Shown here: piece after piece, positions 45,611 to 49,238 of the stretch
How the letters are laid out: every line of letters begins with the position of its first letter
Position numbering within the stretch: the first letter of the stretch is position 1
Assembly: GCA_902591565.1 (NCBI GenBank)
Contig: CACJBC010000007.1
Location: forward strand, 1 to 49,238
Source of the DNA: an uncultured SAR86 cluster bacterium
GTDB lineage: Bacteria; Pseudomonadota; Gammaproteobacteria; Magnimaribacterales; D2472
Length of the DNA: 49,238 bases
Direction of reading: 5' to 3'
The notes under the pieces: model-generated
Told to the model about the DNA's origin: nothing
The model's input: only the letters and a program-made list of their open reading frames with translations
Database searches by the model: none
Position numbers and translations under genes: made by a program

Positions 45611-46919
45611 AGTTTAACCTTAGCTCTTTTTTTAGATAATTTGAATTTTTTTTAAAAGTTTTTGCGTCAACTGAAACATAATTTTTAATATATTTTGTAT
45701 CTTGTAATCTTAAATTGTTTATATATTTGTATAAAAGCTCTTCAGTTGAGTTATTAAAATATTGCCAATCATTAACTGTATCTCCTTTTACAACTTTATT
45801 AACTAAACCATTTTTAACTGAATGTGTAAAATGAGTAATACCATAACTATTAGCCATACCATCAGCTGTCATAAAGCTTATATCTATATATGAAGCATAA
45901 GCATAAGCCTCAATACCATTATTCTCTTTAAGAAGAACTTTCTTTTGAGGTTTATTAAACGAAATATTAAATCCACGATCTATATCTGGTAGTTCAAGAT
46001 TAAATAACTCTTCTCTATCAGCAAATTTCATCTTTACCTGTCTACCAAGTGCATCACCTTCAGAATATGGAATTAGAGGAAACGAATAAATATCAGAAAA
46101 CCATTTAACAAATTGCTGGCCCACCCAGTCCTTATATTTTTTTTCTGAAAAAATGTTATTGTTTAAAAAATATAGATTTTTACTATCAAATGTTTCTCCA
46201 TTCTGAAAATTCAATGAATCATTCGATAAATTAATTTGATTGATGCCAACATTTTCGTCTGCGTACTTAATTTTATATGGATTTAGATTATTAATATAAG
46301 AAATAACAGGTTTCAAAACAGAACTTTTTTCAATAGAGTTAATTTTTATAGATTTATCAAAAAGCGTCTGCGCAATCTTGTCTTCATCCATACTAGTTAA
46401 AGAATTAACTTGATTCTTATCAAGAGTAAGGCCTAAATAAAAAGAAACAAATCTTATAAAATCAAGTTTTGATGATCTACTACAATTTTCTGAATAACTA
46501 TCAACATATGGCCTTGATGATTCATTTGGATAAGAAGATAGAATTAATTGATCTCTTGGATCATACAAAATAGTTTGAGTACTTAAAAAGTATGTATTAA
46601 CACATTTATTGTTATAGCTGTATGAATATACTCTTTCTTTATCGATTGCTACTACCAATGAAAGAGTTCCATCTTTTGAGTTATCTCTGTTATCAAAATA
46701 TAAGTTGTAAATCCTTGAATCATTATTTTTTAATTTTGATGAAATAATATTGGTTAGTATTTTGTTTGGAGTTTTATTAAATTTAACTGTATTGGGATAT
46801 TCATCTTCTATTGCACCAGTTGATGATATAAAAGATACATAACTAAATTGAACGTTTTCTGAAGAAGATAAGGTCGAAACAACGAAGAGAAAAATTATAA
46901 GATTAAATTTTCTTAACAT
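45600..46919 (-). CDS. Exported protein, first gene of the CsgG-like cluster
   Basis: A 439-residue protein with a signal peptide (about 1-20, ending STLSSS or near). I recognise no domain. It is rich in Asn, Ser, Tyr and Lys, with three cysteines in the first half, and looks mixed alpha/beta without membrane helices. A conserved-looking stretch is WVGQQFVKWFSDIYSFPLIPY (about 265-285). The ORF begins about 125 bases from divergent infA; AGGG lies about 12 bases before the ATG. The 11-base overlap with the next gene ties it to the operon. Confidence 0.72.
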   Translation of the reverse strand: MLRKFNLIIFLFVVSTLSSSENVQFSYVSFISSTGAIEDEYPNTVKFNKTPNKILTNIISSKLKNNDSRIYNLYFDNRDNSKDGTLSLVVAIDKERVYSYSYNNKCVNTYFLSTQTILYDPRDQLILSSYPNESSRPYVDSYSENCSRSSKLDFIRFVSFYLGLTLDKNQVNSLTSMDEDKIAQTLFDKSIKINSIEKSSVLKPVISYINNLNPYKIKYADENVGINQINLSNDSLNFQNGETFDSKNLYFLNNNIFSEKKYKDWVGQQFVKWFSDIYSFPLIPYSEGDALGRQVKMKFADREELFNLELPDIDRGFNISFNKPQKKVLLKENNGIEAYAYASYIDISFMTADGMANSYGITHFTHSVKNGLVNKVVKGDTVNDWQYFNNSTEELLYKYINNLRLQDTKYIKNYVSVDAKTFKKNSNYLKKELRLNYEN

Positions 46920-47043
46920 GAAAATATTACACCCTTTTTTGCAGTTGTTAATAATTACTATGTTTCATAATTACACACTTTTTAGAATATATAAAATATT
47001 CTTTTAATAAAATTTAATTAATTTTGGTGTAGAATAGTCGGCT

Positions 47044-47262
47044 ATGGCCAAAGAAGATGCATTAGAATTTGATGGAGAAGTTATAGAAACTCTTCCCAAT
47101 ACTAAATTTAAAGTTAAATTAGATAATGGGCATATTATTACCGCTCATATATCTGGAAAAATGCGTAAACATTACATTCGCATTTTAACTGGGGATAAAG
47201 TTAAAGTTGAAATGACTCCATATGATCTAACTGTAGGAAGAATTACCTTTAGAGGCAGATAA
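47044..47262 (+). CDS. infA: Translation initiation factor IF-1
   Basis: A 72-residue OB-fold protein that binds the ribosomal A site during initiation. The sequence [18 protein letters not shown] at the start, [18 protein letters not shown] and the end GRITFRGR are diagnostic. The length is exactly that of E. coli IF-1. A TAGAAT -10-like element ends only 8 bases before the ATG and no Shine-Dalgarno is seen, so the mRNA may be leaderless or nearly so. In many relatives infA lies beside clpA; here it has moved away. Confidence 0.97.
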   Translation: MAKEDALEFDGEVIETLPNTKFKVKLDNGHIITAHISGKMRKHYIRILTGDKVKVEMTPYDLTVGRITFRGR

Positions 47263-47270
47263 ATCTCGAA

Positions 47271-48215
47271 CTATACTGTTTTTTCAGATCTGAAGTGTTT
47301 AAAGAAAAAATATGTAGCTAATGCTGTAAGCAAGTGCCAAATACCATGTGCTTGTATTATTGAATCTGGCGAACATGATGCATGATCAGGAACCCCAGTT
47401 AACCATATTGCATAAGCACTTAAATAGGAAATCATACCAAAAATGAACCATATGTATGTTCTAGAATATTTTGGTTGTTCATTTGATAATACAGCTGGTA
47501 ACCAAAACAATATTATCCACCAATATTCATTAAAATTTTCAAATACTTCATATGGCATCGTCCCAAATAACATTAAAACTAAAAAACCAACAAAACCTGA
47601 TAGTAATCTAAAAATTGGTGACCAAAATTTATAAAGCATTTCAGAGATAACCCAGAATGATATAGAAACACCAAATAAGTTAAAATTAATACCTAATTCA
47701 AAGTCAGTAAACCATCTCCAAATTGAATAAATAATCACAATAGTTGTATATGTAATTAAAAATTGTTTAATGGTCCATTTGGACATACTGTAAACATTAA
47801 ATAGCCAGGGCAAAATAATATACATTATCATGCTTAAATTATCGGCCCAAGCACCCCACTCTGTATTAGTACCATGCATAAGCATTGATCCTGGACCTAA
47901 ATAAATTACAACTGATGCATAGAGAATAGAAATCGGACTAATACCGATAAAAGCATTATTTGAGTTTTTATTATCATTACATAAAATCCAAAAAAGATAT
48001 AAACCAACAAACATAAAGCCTAAATTACTTAGGGTATTAATAGGTTCTCTAAAAATGCCTTCTGAAACTCTTTCACACCATCTTGATGCTTCTCCAATTA
48101 AACTTGCAGATTCAGTTGATTGAATTAAACCTAAGGCGCTTAAGATAAAAAAGATTATTAGAAATATTAATGAAATAAAACATGCAACATAAAAATGGTA
48201 AAAATTTTTAGTCAA
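47271..48215 (-). CDS. Ceramidase-like (CREST superfamily) membrane hydrolase
   Basis: A 314-residue integral membrane protein with about seven or eight helices. Motifs of the alkaline ceramidase/CREST superfamily are all visible: [22 protein letters not shown], then [15 protein letters not shown], and near the end the metal ligands in [18 protein letters not shown]. By family knowledge the His and Asp residues bind zinc and hydrolyse an amide or related bond in a membrane lipid; the bacterial substrate is unknown. Its start overlaps the end of the amidohydrolase gene by 8 bases, so the two are co-transcribed. It converges on infA with 8 bases between stops. Confidence 0.82.
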   Translation of the reverse strand: MTKNFYHFYVACFISLIFLIIFFILSALGLIQSTESASLIGEASRWCERVSEGIFREPINTLSNLGFMFVGLYLFWILCNDNKNSNNAFIGISPISILYASVVIYLGPGSMLMHGTNTEWGAWADNLSMIMYIILPWLFNVYSMSKWTIKQFLITYTTIVIIYSIWRWFTDFELGINFNLFGVSISFWVISEMLYKFWSPIFRLLSGFVGFLVLMLFGTMPYEVFENFNEYWWIILFWLPAVLSNEQPKYSRTYIWFIFGMISYLSAYAIWLTGVPDHASCSPDSIIQAHGIWHLLTALATYFFFKHFRSEKTV

Positions 48216-49238
48216 GCTTAATAACCTTGCCTGCTTTCATAACAAAAGATACATTTTCCATATTATTAATATTTTTTAAAGGATTGCCATCAACAGCAAT
48301 TATGTCAGCAACTTTCCCCACTTCTATGGACCCTAATATGGAATCTATACCAAGCAATTTAGCAGTTGAAATAGTTGCTGCTTGTATGGTCTCTATGGCT
48401 GGCATGCCATATCTAACCATATACACAAATTCCTTCCAATTGGTACCATGCGGTTGAACACCTACATCAGTACCAAAAGCTATTTTTACACCTCTTAAGT
48501 ATGCTTTATTAAAAGTATTACCAATTTGAGGACCAACAGATGCTGCTTTCGGCCTAACTATTTCTGGAAAATAATTATCAATTTTTGATTTTTCAGCTAC
48601 AAATTCACCTGCAGATATTGTTGGTACGTAGTAAGTATCATTATTTATCATTAAATCCATGACTTCATTGGTCATGTATGTGCCATGTTCAACTGAATCA
48701 ACACCTGCAATTACAGCTCTTTTCATTCCCTCAGAACCATGAGCATGTACTGCTACCCACATACCATAATCTTTAGCAGCTTTAACAACAGCATCAACTT
48801 CTTCTTCAGTAAACTGTGGATTATCACCAGACTTTGCAACACTTAAAACACCACCGGTAACTGTGAGTTTAATTCCATCTGCACCATCTTTATATCTCTG
48901 CCGAACAGCAGTAAATGCCTCATATGGTCCATTTATTACCCCATCCTCCGGAGCAGGATATTTATAGGAATCTTTACTTATTCCATTAGTATGGTCAGCA
49001 TGACCTCCTGTTGTTGCAATACTTTTACCAGAAGTAAAGATTCTAGGACCAAGTACCTGATTAGAATTAATTAAATCCCTTAAAGAAATAGCTATTAACC
49101 CACTATCACCGACCTGTCTTACAGTTGTAAAACCAGCTTTTAGAGTTATAAGTGCATGTTTTGCCGCCATTATTGCACTTGTTTCTCTTTCAGTTTTTGC
49201 AGGTCTTTCTGCTTTTGATTGGTATTCTTGACCAAAGT
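48208..49238 (-). CDS. Metal-dependent amidohydrolase (imidazolonepropionase-like), 5' end missing
   Basis: The frame is open to the window edge; the ATG at 49170 is internal. The amidohydrolase-superfamily barrel shows GGHADHTNG, the metal ligands in VAVHAHG and VEHGTYM, and the catalytic Asp in [11 protein letters not shown]. It ends with the typical [20 protein letters not shown] and a short beta segment. Family members hydrolyse cyclic amides or prolyl/N-acyl dipeptides, and many are exported. The N-terminal part, where a signal peptide would be, is outside the window. Co-transcribed with the ceramidase-like gene. Confidence 0.9.
   Translation of the reverse strand, partial: FGQEYQSKAERPAKTERETSAIMAAKHALITLKAGFTTVRQVGDSGLIAISLRDLINSNQVLGPRIFTSGKSIATTGGHADHTNGISKDSYKYPAPEDGVINGPYEAFTAVRQRYKDGADGIKLTVTGGVLSVAKSGDNPQFTEEEVDAVVKAAKDYGMWVAVHAHGSEGMKRAVIAGVDSVEHGTYMTNEVMDLMINNDTYYVPTISAGEFVAEKSKIDNYFPEIVRPKAASVGPQIGNTFNKAYLRGVKIAFGTDVGVQPHGTNWKEFVYMVRYGMPAIETIQAATISTAKLLGIDSILGSIEVGKVADIIAVDGNPLKNINNMENVSFVMKAGKVIKLD

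Noticed and set aside
1-49238. tRNA, rRNA, CRISPR array, insertion sequence or prophage
   Set aside because: Intergenic gaps are all under about 200 bases, and I saw no cloverleaf-like sequence, regular spacer repeats, transposase or phage genes.

Overview
The window is a strongly AT-rich, gene-dense bacterial chromosome segment with short intergenic gaps, many 1-14 bp gene overlaps and no rRNA, tRNA, insertion sequence or CRISPR that I can see. The gene set points to a marine gammaproteobacterium with a streamlined genome, possibly SAR86-like, though that label is inference. Supporting features are a complete Na+-translocating NADH:quinone reductase operon with apbE and nqrM, csiV beside mfd, a long-form GAPDH beside nqrA, a long-form isocitrate lyase, the block purB-mnmA-icd-clpS-clpA, and laminarinase-type GH16 lipoproteins.

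Layout. 1-1961: two tandem secreted GH16 glucanase-like genes, the first cut by the window edge. 1951-7605: a tightly packed histidine operon on the minus strand (yerC/TrpR-like regulator, hisG, a hisD-hisB fusion, hisH, hisA, hisF, hisIE) with hisC absent, preceded by a promoter whose spacer holds a TrpR-like palindrome. 7686-8114: a small three-helix membrane protein with a very strong ribosome binding site and its own terminator. 8192-14025: trmA, nfuA, csiV and mfd. 14101-16364: a pair of acyl-CoA dehydrogenase subunits. 16433-24940: gap, then nqrABCDEF-apbE-nqrM. 24924-33049: aceA, purB, mnmA, icd, clpS, clpA. 33065-40111: cysK, two exported proteins with a possible duplicated alpha+beta fold, a second small membrane protein related to the one at 7686, an FAD oxidoreductase with an oligopeptidase B-like lipoprotein, and a small lipoprotein. 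40199-46919: a minus-strand cluster of six exported proteins, including one with CsgG/FlgT-like architecture, followed by a DUF1330 gene. 47044-49238: infA, a ceramidase-like membrane hydrolase and a partial amidohydrolase.

How the genes work together. NQR makes a sodium gradient from NADH, ApbE attaches FMN to NqrB and NqrC, and NqrM helps iron-centre maturation. icd and aceA encode the two enzymes competing for isocitrate at the TCA/glyoxylate branch. ClpS and ClpA form the N-degron unfoldase module. The six-gene exported cluster is the best candidate for an undescribed system: two of its proteins share a CsgG/TolB-N-like motif, one carries LPP20-like repeats, and one has a proline-every-third-residue N-terminus.
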